Shown here: in pieces, positions 12,326-24,183 of the stretch | Position numbering within the stretch: the first letter of the stretch is position 1 | How the letters are laid out: every line of letters begins with the position of its first letter | Origin: Liolophura sinensis | Taxonomy: Eukaryota; Mollusca; Polyplacophora; Chitonida; Chitonidae | Direction of reading: 5' to 3' | DNA length: 64,000 nt | Assembly (NCBI RefSeq): GCF_032854445.1 | Contig: NC_088300.1 | Span: forward strand, 8,990,001 to 9,054,000 | Program-made: the position numbers and the translations under genes | The notes under the pieces: generated by a model | What the model was told of the DNA's origin: nothing | Database searches by the model: none | What the model saw: only the letters and a program-made list of their open reading frames with translations

Positions 12326-12975
12326 AGATGCCTATTCGCCTGAGTCAGATACCTTATTCGCAGGATTCAAATTTCTTACTCGCCTGATTCAGATGTCTTA
12401 ACCGCCTGGTTCAGATGCCTATCTCGCCTGATTCAGATACCTTACTCGTTTGATTCAGATACCTTACTCGTCTGATTCAGATCTTACTCGTCTCATTCAG
12501 ATGTCTTAACCGCCTGGTTCAGATGCCTATCGCGCCTGATTCAGATACCTTACTCGTCTGATTCAGATACCTTACTCGTCTGATTCAGATACCTTACTCG
12601 CCTGGTTCAGATACCTTACTCGCAGGATTCAGATGCTTTACTCACCTGATTCAGATACCTTACTCGTTTGATTCAGATACCTTACTCGTCTGATTCAGAT
12701 CTTACTCGTCTCATTCAGATGCCTTGCAGGATTCAGATGCTTTACATATACTCTCCTTATTGAGATGCTTTCCTCGCGCAAATCAGATGCCTTATTCGCC
12801 TGTTTCGGATACCTTACTTGTCTGATTCAGATGCTTCACTCGCCACTAATGGGAAGCATGACTCAGATGCTTTACCAGTATGATTCAGATGCCTATCCCG
12901 CCTGATTCAGATGACTTACTCGCCTGATTCAGAATGCTTTACTCACCTGATTCAGATGCCTTACTCACCTGATTT
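12326..12975. repeat. 22-bp minisatellite
   Basis: About 28 imperfect units of the form gattcagataccttactcgcc. Variants (actcgtctgattcagat, gttcagatgcctatctcgcc) recur in blocks, which suggests that segments of several units were duplicated together. Confidence 0.9.
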
Positions 12976-13430
12976 ATGTATCATCTGTATATATCGTCTT
13001 CCTGTTATTGGTAAGTGTTAAAATGGAGATAATGGGCGAATTAGTACGCCCTGCAAAGAGTGTCCCACGTACGTTTTTCTGTACACACACACAAGAGAAG
13101 GTATGTATATATAGAAATACATTAACAGCAAGGAAACTCGAGCATGTACAGCTAGGCCAATGTCTTTGGCGGTTTTTCTAACCGAGGCAAACATGCAGAG
13201 AAAAACATTATCGCTTCAAAGTTGTGCCACATAAATGCACGTGGGATTGCATAAACATACGCTATATGTCTGTTAGCCGCATACATATGACCTTAAGGCA
13301 TAACTAAATAGCTCACTCTAGCCAGTCGCTACTGTACGTAGAACTCGGCACCGGCTCTAGCAATATTTCACTTACCTGTACAACTCGAAATCGTCCTAAT
13401 GTTTGGTACACACTCAGTCCCCAAGTCATC
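12976..13430. other. Intergenic DNA, nothing recognised
   Basis: No exon, repeat family or RNA gene is recognised between the 22-bp array and the coding-like fragment that follows. Confidence 0.35.
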
Positions 13431-13435
13431 CTATC

Positions 13436-13762
13436 CTAAGAACATGTCAAATCCCACAATGACAAACCTTCATCTATCAATAATCTATCTCTTGAGACAA
13501 GGTATGTACTAGCTGTTCGAAAAGTTAAGAATTTTTTTTTCTTCAAATATAAAGGGCACTCTGGTCCTTGGATACCGTTGCCAATATCTGCCTGTTCTTT
13601 CAAACTGCCAACTGGTACTTTACCGAAGGTTAGAAAACATGGCTCAAGTTGGTTTGACGTGTTCGGATCAAATGTTTCAACGAAAGGATCGCAATTAAAA
13701 GATGCTTTACCGATGCAGTAGTTTGCATGTCTACAAATCTGAGTAATATTCACTCCAAACAT
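13436..13762 (-). pseudogene. Coding-like fragment of unknown origin, copy 1
   Basis: An open frame of 108 codons on the minus strand. Its segment CRHANYCIGKASFNCDP is clearly related to CRHIKTCIGKPSFNSDP on the plus strand at about 28800-28880, at both protein and DNA level. The similarity fades outside about 20 residues. I do not recognise the family. It may be an exon relic, part of a decayed transposon protein, or a repeat that happens to be open. The start codon is arbitrary. Confidence 0.35.
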
Positions 13763-13976
13763 TAGAATGGACTCGAGATGTAAATTTCTGTGAAATTTTA
13801 TTGCTGGACTAGATAGTCAGCTACCCAGGGTCCTACTACTTAAGTGGAGTGCTGTCCACCTGGTCCACCTGGGTGGCAAATTGAAGCATGTTCGTTCAGC
13901 CGACATCGTGCTCTATTTTAGGCCAAATCAGTCATCAAAGGCTTTAGCTGGGGAGATTGCATACTGGAAAACATTG

Positions 13977-14007
13977 GCCGATATTGACATTCCTTATCAA
14001 TATCGGC
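13977..14007. repeat. Perfect 11-bp stem hairpin
   Basis: gccgatattga and tcaatatcggc form a perfect stem around a 9-base loop. No nearby gene explains it. It could be the remnant of a foldback element. Confidence 0.6.
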
Positions 14008-14457
14008 ACTTTTGATCGCTGATTCCAGCGAATTGCCAATTCATTTTACTTGCCAAAGTCAGCATCTTCCGGTTTCATTTTTTTGGCTGCGAGTCACGTG
14101 GTACGATATTGACAAATGCGACTCCAGCTATGACATCACGACATGCAGGAAATAATGGCAACGAGCTGTATAACTCGATATCGTGTTGAGAAGCTGAATG
14201 TGAAGATGTCAAATATGTTTTTTGGTGAATTTTCAAGTATTAACTGGGCAAATAACGAATCGAAGGTGTATTTATACGGTGTTTACGGTCGTATTTAGAT
14301 TAATTCGAATCATTCTGCAGAAAAAAGGTATGCAGGCCAGAAAACTATGACAGTTCGGCGAACTCCAATTTGCAGCCCAGAAATGCATAAGGCTTATGCT
14401 GCCCGCTGATATCTCAGACCCTCGGCTGGCTGTACTATTAGGCCGTACATACATGTG

Positions 14458-14487
<30 letters not shown>
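14458..14487. repeat. (TTTA)n microsatellite with SINE-like tail stub
   Basis: About seven TTTA units followed by gtttacgccgtgctttacgcc, which resembles the reverse complement of the SINE-like tail. It is probably the tail of a truncated minus-strand copy. Confidence 0.7.
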
Positions 14488-14488
<1 letters not shown>

Positions 14489-14844
14489 TGGTTTACGCCG
14501 TGCTTTACGCCTTTTATACAGATAAATGTATGTGGCTGTATGTCTACAGGCCTACATTCATTTGCAGAATACTTAGGTTTTAGACAGATAGGTTTATTCA
14601 AAAGGCACATAATCAATATCACCCAGTTTCAAACAGCAATCTATGAAGTGCGAAACTGTAAAAATTCATGACAAGTATAAATAACATGGACATTCCAACT
14701 CATATATTGTTATACTTGTATAGGTATATATCATTATGCATGCACGCGATCCATGCTGTCACCAACTGGCTTGTAATTTTTCGAATTGTTTCGAATACTG
14801 GAGACAGCTGTTACATATCGCAACTTATGAAAGGGATTGGTAAA

Positions 14845-15810
14845 CTGCATGTGTGAGTATATGAAATATATCTCAGTGGTAAACTGTGAGTACATAAAGC
14901 GTATCTCAGTGGTAAACTGTGAGTACATGAAGCATATCTTAGCGGTATATTTACCACATAAAGCACATCTGAATGCAAAACCGCGACTACATAAAGCCTA
15001 TCTCAATGGTATTCAACTCTGAGTTCATGTCTTAGCGGTAAACTAGAAGTACAAAAAGCCTTTCTCAGTGGTAAATTGTGAGTATATATCTGTAAGCTGT
15101 AAACTACGAGTAACTAAGCATATCTCAGTGATACACTGTGACTACATAAAGACTATCTTAGCGGTAATCTGTGAGTATATAAAGCACATGTCAGTAGTAG
15201 ATGGTGAGTACATAAAGCCTATCTCAGTGACTAACCGTTCGTGTACATATAAACATATCTCGGTTGTAAACTGTGCGTGTAGGCTATACATAAACATATC
15301 TCAGTGGTAAAGCGTGCGTGAACACATAAATATATCTCAGTGGTAAACTGTGCGTGTACATATAAACATATCTCAGTGGTAAACTGTGCGTTTACACAAA
15401 AATATATCTCAGTGGTAAACTGTGCGTGTACACATAAACATATCTCAGTGGTAAACTGTGCGTTTACACATAAACATATCTCAGTGGTAAGCTGTGCGTG
15501 TACACATAAACATATCTCAGTGGTAAACTGTGCGTGTCCAAAGAAACATATCTCAGTGGTTAACGGTGCGTATACACATACACATATCTCAGTGGTAAAC
15601 TGTACTTGTACACATAAACATATCTTAGCGGTAAACTGTGAGTCCATAGTGCCTTTCTCAGCGGTAAACTGTGAGAGTATAGAGCCTTTCTAAGCAGTAA
15701 ACTGTGAGTGCATAAAGTCTTTCTCAGCGGTAAACTGTGAGTGCATAAAGTCTTTCTCAGCGGTAAACTGTGAGTGCATAAAGCTTTTCTCAGTGGTTAA
15801 CCATGCGTGT
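14845..15810. repeat. 36-bp minisatellite
   Basis: Units of the form tctcagtggtaaactgtgcg plus 16 more bases repeat every 36 bases (for example 15371, 15407, 15443). Both flanks are more diverged than the centre. Because 36 is a multiple of three, open frames of 117 and 138 codons run through it on opposite strands. These are by-products, not genes. Confidence 0.92.
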
Positions 15811-16445
15811 ACGCATACACGTACAGTGTATATCAGTACTAAATTGTGCGATTATTTGTGTATCCCGAAATTTATGGAAAGGGAATGAAATTAGGTTTTT
15901 AGTCCAAAGGGCAAAACGTGACGTCACATAGATCCACAATCCATTGCTGACGAGGCATGATCATTTTGCTTGTGAGAGCCAAGTTATAGTCATTAATATT
16001 CCTTCCATTTAGGCGAGAACAGACGCCACCTTGGTATAATCTTAACAGGTCACTTAGGAGCATCCACATTCATGCACGGTGAGAAACGCCTTATCGTTTG
16101 TTCCTTCATTCGTTTTTCCGTTGAAATGGATGGCTATTTTCTATATTTAGTGGGTGGTGTAGGCCTTACTTTTATTGATATAACGGCAGTCAAGGAGCAG
16201 CTAACACAAATTTCAGTTTAACTATACTAAACCTTATGAACATTTTACTATAGTATTCGAGAATGAAACGATACCCTATAGTGAGGAAGATGTATATTTG
16301 CATATACTATGCACTGTGCGTAATGTTCACGATTACCGAAAGCATGGCTCGGGCTGTCTCCTTTGGAATATGGGGAGATACATGCACTATATGACTTCAG
16401 CCTTTCTCGTTGTAGATTATGCTGTGAATAGAAGGGAACATCGAA
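15811..16445 (+). other. Upstream region and probable 5' UTR of STS-A
   Basis: No coding exon is recognised. An in-frame TGA at 16425-16427 separates this stretch from the STS-A start codon. No core promoter element can be assigned with confidence. Confidence 0.35.
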
Positions 16446-19400
16446 ATGGGGACTTTTTTTCTGTCGACTGTAACCTGGATCACCATGATCTGTCTCGTGA
16501 GAGCCCGGATGTCTGGCTCACAGAAACTCCCGAACATCCTCATCATGATGGCCGACGATCTGGGAATTGGCGACGTGGGTTGCTTCGGGAATACTACCCT
16601 GAGAACGCCACATCTTGACGGACTGGCGAGCGATGGCGTAAAGCTGACGCAGCATCTAGCGGCCGCCAGCGTTTGTACGCCGAGCAGAAGTGCTTTTCTA
16701 ACAGGGCGGTATCCAATTCGATCAGGTATGAAACGGTGCCATGAATTTAATTTGTATTGTAAAATATATTTAGTTACCCTCTTTCATCTATGGCTACTCC
16801 AATGATTCGTGAATTGAGAAAACTACTTTCCCTCAAACCCGTTTGTGACAAGAAAACAGACAAACTTAGTTCTACCAGTTATTTCATAATGCACATAAGA
16901 ACGTCAGGTGGTCTTTAATTTCAACTTTTTGGGGCGGCACTAATCTGGGGGGGGGGGGGGGAGGGAGGAGATGAATATTTAAACTTTTATAGTTTCTTTT
17001 CTTTCATGACTGTAATATTGCAAGATGGTGTGGCCATAACGCTAATCACTTTCTTATCTGCTATGGTGTTTCTGGCATTCCAGTGGTTGTGCAGCTGTTG
17101 GCGTTTTCTTGCACACGGATTTCTTGTTTCTGATTCTCCATGCAGGAATGGCGCCTGGTGGCGTTGTCTCGGTTATAACGTTCCTTGCTTGCACCGCCGG
17201 TCTACCTCCATCGGAAGTAACATTTGCCGAGATTGCCAAAGAGGCAGGTTATTCTACAGCGTTGATAGGTAGGTTCAAAACCTGTCTTGGACAGATAATT
17301 GGTATACGAATCCTCCACCTCTCCTCACTGTTTGTGGGCATGGGTTGACAACAAACGGTTTACAGCGCCCCCCGAAGAGCACTTGTCTTCCACCAGTATG
17401 GTGTGAATATTTGTAGCTTACATGGTACATGGCCATCGTAACATGGTATACGTGAAAGATTCTTAAGCATGGCGTTAAACAACAAATACATTAATCAAAC
17501 AAATAAATTGAAAGATAGGTAGAGAGTTCGAGTATTTTATACAACTGACCTCTGATATATTGCAATTCACATCACTGCACTTTTTACCTATATACAAACT
17601 ACTAGCAATGGTGTATGATAGGAGGCGTGTAAGTTTCTACACTTAAAGCATTTACACGAACAGTTAAAATGAAACACTAAATGAGGTAAGTTGACAAGAG
17701 GCCGTATTTCACCAATTACGTGTGACCATGTATTTCACCGGTTACGTGTGACCATGTATTTCACCGGTTACGTGTGACCATTTGCCAGCTATCACGCTGT
17801 AGTAGTTTGTATCATTATCCCCTTTTTGTGGTTAACGAACACCCTACATTCACCTAAAAGCCTACTGATCACACTTTATATCTCAGTGATTTCACATAAA
17901 ACGTGGGGTAACCTCGCTGATATCAAGAATGCTTTCGAAAAAATACCCTGTTCATTGTTGTTTTAAAGTGTTCTGAGTAAGAACTCTTCCTAAAAGCATT
18001 TTCGGTATGGTATGAACCACACTTCCCATAACCTTCCTGATTAAACTTTTTTCCTGTACCTAATATCATATTTAACAGTAGTGTACTGTTCCTTGTCTGC
18101 TCATCATTATCAATGTTTCCCATCAATGTTTCAGGTAAATGGCACCTGGGTTTAAGCTGTGAGAAATACAACGACAGCTGTCATCATCCGATGAAGCAAG
18201 GTTTTGACTATTATTACGGCATTCCACTGACAAACCTCAAAGATTTCGGTGGAGAAGGGGACTTGGTCATTCTGTCTCACGCACCCTACATTAGACACCA
18301 GATTCTGCTGACAACGTCAGTCATCCTTGTCTGCACGTTTTATCTCCACAAAAAGGGAATACTTGGAGGGTTTTTCACTGGGTCGATAATGGCTCTGTTT
18401 TTCCTTGTCATCACCTCTTTTTTTCTCTATTTTCTTGACTTTACACAAACGGGTAGCCTCCTGATGCGCGAATACGACGTGGTGGAACAGCCCATACGGC
18501 TTCAAAATCTCACTAAGAGGTTTGTTCTTGAGGGACAAGAATTTTTGCGCAATCGCCATGAAGACGGAAGGCCGTTCCTGTTGTTTTTGTCCTGGTCACA
18601 TGTCCACACCTTCCTAGACAATATGGCAGAGTTTGTTGGGAGGAGCCAACACGGTCGCTATGGTGACGCTGTCGAGGAGTTAGACTGGGGAGTGGGTCAG
18701 ATACTTCAGACGTTAGACACTCTTGGTTTCACCGACGACACCTTGGTGTACTTCACCTCAGATAATGGCGGACATCTAGAAGAGATGGACCTGCACGGAC
18801 ATAGAAATGGGGGTCATAACGGAATCTACCGAGGTATGAAATACTCTTGGCTTCAACGACGACATCTTGGTAGGGGGAATAGGTTATCTGATCTACCCCT
18901 CACTGTGTACGTTGTATATATATTGAATGTACACTGAAATCCCTCCATAGTCAAAACAAATAAGGTACTATATACATAATGTACCTAAAATGCGACTAAA
19001 CCACAGTTTTGACAAATCTTTGGAATTTTTTTTCGTCTTCAGGCGGGAAATCCCATGGTGCAGCGGACGGCGGGATTCGGGTGCCGACGATCGTCCGCTG
19101 GCCAGGTGTGATACCTGCTGGGACGATCTCAGACGAACCCACCAGCCTGATGGACCTACTCCCGACCATTGCTAGTGCTATCAACCGGCCCTTGCCCACG
19201 GACAAAGTTTTAGATGGCAGAGATCTCAGACCGCTTTTATCCGGAAAAACCCATGTCTCTTCACATGATTTTCTTTTCCATTACTTTGGTTCTAGGATCA
19301 ATGCAGTCAGATACAGGCCGAGAACAGGTGCGTATCTACAATGCAGTTTTGATTATGAATATCTTAGTTATCAGGAAAATTCTATGCATGTACCATTCTG

Positions 19401-20276
19401 TTCACAACGAAACGCTGTATTGTATTCCATTTGACAGCAAAAATGACTTACAAACACGAATGCCAAGAGAGAAAAAATGAGGAAAATGGGGAGGAGGGAG
19501 GCTGGTCCGTTACTGGATTTTTGACAACCCTTTTGTAAATTACAACTATTTTGTTTGTTTGCTTTTTGTTTTTCCTTTAAATACTGGCTTATGTCTAATG
19601 CAAATGGAATGTATTGAAACCCCGCCAGCGTCAGTGAACCAAGAAGTGACGTAATGTTATATTTGTGAAACTCTTCTAGCTAAGTTCCTACGAGTTAAGC
19701 TGACTATTCTTGCTTACATCCCACCACCAACGACGCTCTTCAAGTATACAAGGATACCAAAAACCAATATAGCTTGGAGCTAGTTTAAAGTAAAATAGAT
19801 TATGTCCTTAAGAAATGTAAACGGCTTTAAAGATAAACACCAAACCATAGTTCCTAGCTTAGTTCAAGTAATGTTTCAAGAATTTTGTATAAGATGATTT
19901 ACACCATTATTTTCATTTACATAATACAGGTTTCGACGTGTACAAATTGGTGCTGGCTAGACCAAACTACCTTCCAGGAAAAGAAATGTGTACGTTTGTG
20001 TGTTCTTCTCGCGATATTGTGTTCCTAGAACAGCCTGAACTATATAATGTTGCCAAAGACCCCAGTGAAAAACATCCACTAGATCATACAAACGTTGCTG
20101 AGTACAGACAAATAAAAGAGGCTATGTATGAAGCCATACAGACTCACCAAAGTGGCATTGTCCCCGCACAGAAACAGTTAACTCTCCTCAACCTAGTTTG
20201 GAGACCTTGGATGCAACCGTGTTGTAATTTTCCCTATTGTAGGTGTCAAGATCAAAAATTTAATGGATCAACATAA
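16446..20276 (+). CDS. STS-like: Steryl-sulfatase-like enzyme STS-A (five coding exons, 577 aa)
   Basis: Exons: 16446-16725, 17146-17268, 18135-18833, 19043-19327, 19930-20276; all introns are GT-AG and phase 1. The ATG is the first after an in-frame TGA. Residues 1-24 resemble a signal peptide. Metal-binding residues D37-D38 lie in [11 protein letters not shown], and the formylglycine cysteine C77 in CTPSR (human STS C75). GKWHLG gives K136 and H138, SWSHVH gives H290, TSDNGGH gives D344 and N345, and K370 follows. Two hydrophobic helices at about 189-207 and 211-236 form the membrane hairpin typical of STS and the ARSD/E/F/H group. The C-terminus has [14 protein letters not shown], like human STS. 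Length fits human STS (583 aa). The family cleaves sulfate esters, for STS steroid sulfates in the ER membrane; the substrate here is unknown. All catalytic positions are present, so it should be active. STS-B at 37.6 kb is a paralogue. Confidence 0.93.
16947..16961. repeat. Poly-G run in STS-A intron 1
   Basis: Fifteen G in a row followed by a purine-rich gagggaggag stretch. Confidence 0.8.
17375..17510 (+). repeat. SINE-like tail fragment in STS-A intron 2
   Basis: gtgaaagattcttaagcatg followed by gcgttaaacaacaaatac resembles the 3' end of the SINE-like family. Related pieces lie at 42850-43015 and 48405-48515. Confidence 0.5.
17705..17781. repeat. 26-bp tandem repeat, three copies
   Basis: tatttcaccggttacgtgtg plus accatg begins at 17705, 17731 and 17757. 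The first copy differs slightly. It lies in STS-A intron 2. Confidence 0.92.
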
Positions 20277-21070
20277 ATATTAATGATAGATATTTATAAT
20301 ATATATATATATATATATATGTGTGTGAGTGTGCATTTATTTATTATTTAATTTATTGTAAAACTAACTTATTTACATAATAACATATTTCACAGCTGTT
20401 TTTTTGGTTTAAATGAAAATATATTGTAGAACTTAGAGAGTCTATAGTGTTGTAATTCAATATAAAATTAAGAGGCCTGATATGTTCATTAGACAACAAG
20501 ACGCCCAAAACAAGTCAGTCCTAGTGCTGCAGACCTTCTCTTTCCTACTGTTCTGTAATATGTCACTGTTCCTGTGTAGTTGTGCTCATAAAGTAGAGAG
20601 AATTCACATGCGCGGTAGCCTAGCGGCAGAGAATGGGGTGTTTTACACAGCTTGGATCCGAGAGATGTTACCCATCCAGCCGTAAATCACTCGCCCTCGC
20701 CGTTAATGAGACAAAAAGTCCGAATCCACCTCCACGACTTTAATTCAAGGTGTTTGTCTGGTACTCCATGCGTTACCGAAACCTGCACCGTCATAATACA
20801 AATCTGATTAGACATCCAAGGCTGCGACGTCTCATAGGTATTTTTGGTTCTTTCAGTCTTGACGACAATAAAGGGTCAATGTTTATTCCTGATTATTATT
20901 TATTCATTTATTTATTTTGTGTATTACGCCATGCTCAGGAATATAACTTGTCGGAACAGTCGCTGGTTCACCTCGGTCATGATACTGAGCGTCATCATAC
21001 AGATAAAAAAAATTCCTCAGTACGAGATTAAACAAATAAATAAATATTTATTTAAACCGTTCAAGATTTT
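20277..21070 (+). other. STS-A 3' flank with a (TA)n microsatellite
   Basis: A TA/TG repeat lies at about 20297-20330. A stub like the SINE tail (tgtattacgccatgctcagg) lies near 20920. No further exon is recognised and no polyadenylation site can be chosen with confidence. Confidence 0.45.
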
Positions 21071-21071
21071 T

Positions 21072-21795
21072 ACATTGTGACAAGGATCCGAATTGACGGA
21101 CACATTGTGACAATGATCCGAAGCGGTGGACACATTGTGACAATGATCCAAGGTGGCGGACACATTGTCACAATGATCCGAGGTGGCGGACACATTGTCA
21201 CAATGATCCGAGGTGGCGGACACTTTGTGAGAAAGGATCTATGGTGGCGGACACAGTGTGACAATGATCCGAGGTGACAGACACATTGTGACAAGGATCT
21301 ATGGTGGTGGACACATTGTGACAATGATTCGAGGTGACGGACACATTGTGACATTGATCCGAGGTGACGGACACATTGTGACAAAGATCTCTGGTGATGG
21401 ACACATTGTGACAATGATACGAGGTGACGGACACATTGCGACAAAGGTCTATGCCGATGGACACAATATGACAAAGATCCAAGGTGACGGACACATTGTG
21501 ACAATGATCCGAGGTGACGGACACATTGTAACAAAGATATATAGTGATGGACACATTGTGACAAATCATTCGGGATGATGGATGCATTGTGACAAAGATA
21601 CGAGGTGACTGACACATTGTGACAATAATCCGAGGTGACGGACACATAGTGACAAAGATCGGGAGTAACGGACACATTGTGACAAAGATCCGAGGTGACG
21701 GACACATTGTGACAAAGATCCGAGGGGACGGATACATTGCAAAGATCTATGATGACGGACACATTGTGACAATTGTCCGAGATGAAGGACACATC
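21072..21795 (+). repeat. 30-bp minisatellite, left arm (forward orientation)
   Basis: About 24 units of the form gacggacacattgtgacaat plus gatccgaggt. The unit is a multiple of three and nearly stop-free, so several long frames of up to 246 codons overlap on both strands. Their translated products are only the 10-residue repeat. The same unit appears in reverse complement directly afterwards. Confidence 0.93.
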
Positions 21796-21809
21796 TTGGA
21801 TCTTTCTCA

Positions 21810-23325
21810 AAATGTGTGTCCGCTACTATGGATGTTTGTCACAATCTTGCTGTCATCCTGAATCTTTGCCACAATGTATCCGCCACCATGGATCTTTGTC
21901 ACAATGTGTCCGCTTCCATGGATCTTCGTTATAATGTTTCTGCCACCATGGGTCTTTGTCACAATGTGTCTACTACCATGTATCTTTGCCACAATCTGTC
22001 CGTCACCTTGGATCTTTGTTACAATGTGTGCACCACCTTGGATCTTTGTTACAATGTGTGCACCACCATGGATCTTTGTCACAATGTGTTCGGCCCCATG
22101 TACCTTTGTCACAATGCGTCTGGCACCATGTATCTTTGTCACAATGTGTACGCCACCTTGGATATTTGTTACAATATGTTCGTTACTATGAACTTTTTTC
22201 ACAATGTGTCCACTACTATGTGCCTTTATCACAATCTGTCCGTCACCTTGGATCTTTGTCACAATGTGTGCACCACCATGGATCTTTGTCACAATGTGTT
22301 CGGCCCCATGTATCTTTGTCACAATGCGTCTGCCACCATGTATCTTTGTCACAATGTGTACGCCACCTTGGATATTTGTTACAATGTGTTCGTTACTATG
22401 AACTTTTTTCACAATGTATCCACTACTATGTGCCTTTATCACAATCTGTCCGTCACCTTGGATCTTTGTTACAATGCGTCCGCCACCATAGATCTTTGAC
22501 ATAATGTGTTCGTTACCATGAACTTATTTTCACAATGTGTCCGCCACCATTGATCTTTGTCACAATATGTCCGCCACCATGGATCTTTGTTCCAATATGT
22601 CTGCCACCATGGATCTTTATCACAATGTGCCCACTACTATGTGCCTTTATCACAATCTGTCCGTCACCTTGGATCTTTGTTACAATGCGTCCGCCACCAT
22701 AGATCTTTGACATAATGTGTTCGTTACCATGAACTTATTTTCACAATGTGTCCGCCACCATTGATCTTTGTCACAATATTTCCGCCACCATGGGTGTTTG
22801 TTCCAATATGTCCGTCACCATGGATCTTTGTCACAATGTGTCCGCCACCTCGGATCTTTGTCACAATGTGTTCGTTACCATGAACTTATTTTCACAATGT
22901 GTCCGCCACCATTGATCTTTGTCACAATATTTCCGCCACCATGGGTGTTTGTTCCAATATGTCCGTCACCATGGGATCTTTGTTACAATGCGTCCGCCAC
23001 CATAGATATTTGACACAATGTGTTCGTTACCATGAAATTATTTTCACAATGTGTCCGCCACCATTGATCTTTGTCACAATATGTCCGCCACCATGTATCT
23101 TTGTTCCAATATGTCTGCCACCATGGATCTTTGTCACAATATGTCCGTCACCATGGATCTTTGTCACAATGTGTCCGCCACCTCGGATCTTTGTCACAAT
23201 GTGTCCACCACCATGAATTTTTTTCACAATGTGTCCGCCACCATGAACTTTTTGCACAATGTGTCCGCCTCCATGGATCTTTGTCACAATGTGTCCGCCA
23301 CCATGTATCTTTGTCACAACCTATT
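21810..23325 (-). repeat. 30-bp minisatellite, right arm (reverse orientation) with higher-order units
   Basis: About 50 units of the form caatgtgtccgccaccatgg plus atctttgtca, the reverse complement of the left-arm unit. Blocks recur with a spacing of about 211 bases (seven units plus one base; for example the ccataratctttgac variant at about 22486 and 22697), which marks higher-order duplication. The one-base-longer variant gaacttattttcacaatg tracks these blocks. Long frames here are repeat translations, not genes. Confidence 0.93.
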
Positions 23326-23993
23326 TCCGGTACAATACAGAAAGCGTAATGGCCAAATGAAGGTAGCAGGACAAACATTTTGATGCCTTCGCACCTCAAC
23401 TCTATTTCTCACAAAGTCCTCAAAACAAAACCACGACAGCAGGATACTGACTCGAACTCTCGCCAACATCGATCACGGCTTTTGGACTTGGGTATTTCGT
23501 CCAATTTTCCAAGAATATGAATTCTCACTCAATGACCGATAGGGTCCATGTGGTTATTTTATTTTTATATGATTGACGTAGGATGTTATATAGCCATACA
23601 GCCTGTACATACACATCCTGATTTATAAAGCCGGGTTAAGATCAGCCTTGCGACTTGGAGCAACAGAGCTTTGGCAACTGGAAGCAACTTGGAGCAATTA
23701 CAATCATACGATCGGTCGTTGGTGTTAGTCGATCAACGCGGGCTTACGATGACTGACAACTGCGCCCAGTTGAGCACAACTTCTAGTAGGTCATTGTGAT
23801 GCAAGATCGGTCACGCGGTAGTCACAATGATTATGTCAGGGCCTAAGACACAGCTACATGTTTATGGTCTCCAGTCAACCTACGCCCAGCTTAGGGAACG
23901 TTCACACTGTTCACGCTGGCGCGGTTTTATGCCTAGTGAACTTTGTAAATAAGCGAGAGCTGGATTCGAATCTGCGACCTCACTGGGTAGAGA
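23326..23993. other. Intergenic DNA, nothing recognised
   Basis: No exon or known repeat family is recognised between the minisatellite and the inverted repeat. Confidence 0.35.
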
Positions 23994-24183
23994 GTTAAAG
24001 GGGAAGAAAACTTAAAAACATGACACTATGGGCTGAAAAGGGCACATTTTTTCTATCTGGTGGTGCCTGCTGCATAATTTTGCAATTTTTCCTCGCCATA
24101 CACGTAAAAAAGTCTGAAAACGGTAAAGCTGGCATAAATCGCTCTATCGAGTTCGTCTCGTCCTCCATCTTTAGTTGAAGGAC
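23994..24183. repeat. Left copy of a ~175-bp inverted repeat
   Basis: Contains cttaaaaacatgacactatg, cataattttgcaatttttcc and cgtcctccatcttta. The reverse complement of 27778-27960 matches it over its whole length with an estimated 85 percent identity by eye. Similarity stops sharply at both ends. Confidence 0.8.

Noticed and set aside
15231-15693. Frames of 138 and 117 codons with Cys/His-rich repeats that look like zinc fingers
   Set aside because: They are opposite-strand readings of a 36-bp minisatellite and do not fit any finger spacing.
16298-16618. 106-codon frame overlapping STS-A exon 1
   Set aside because: It is a shifted reading of the sulfatase exon; the sulfatase frame carries all the motifs and the splice donor.
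20600-20690. Possible tRNA-like segment (gcgcggtagcctagcggcag)
   Set aside because: No cloverleaf could be drawn and no B box follows at the proper distance.
21070-22504. Long overlapping open frames (up to 246 codons) on both strands
   Set aside because: They are translations of a 30-bp minisatellite whose unit is a multiple of three and lacks stops. All products are the same 10-residue repeat in different frames.
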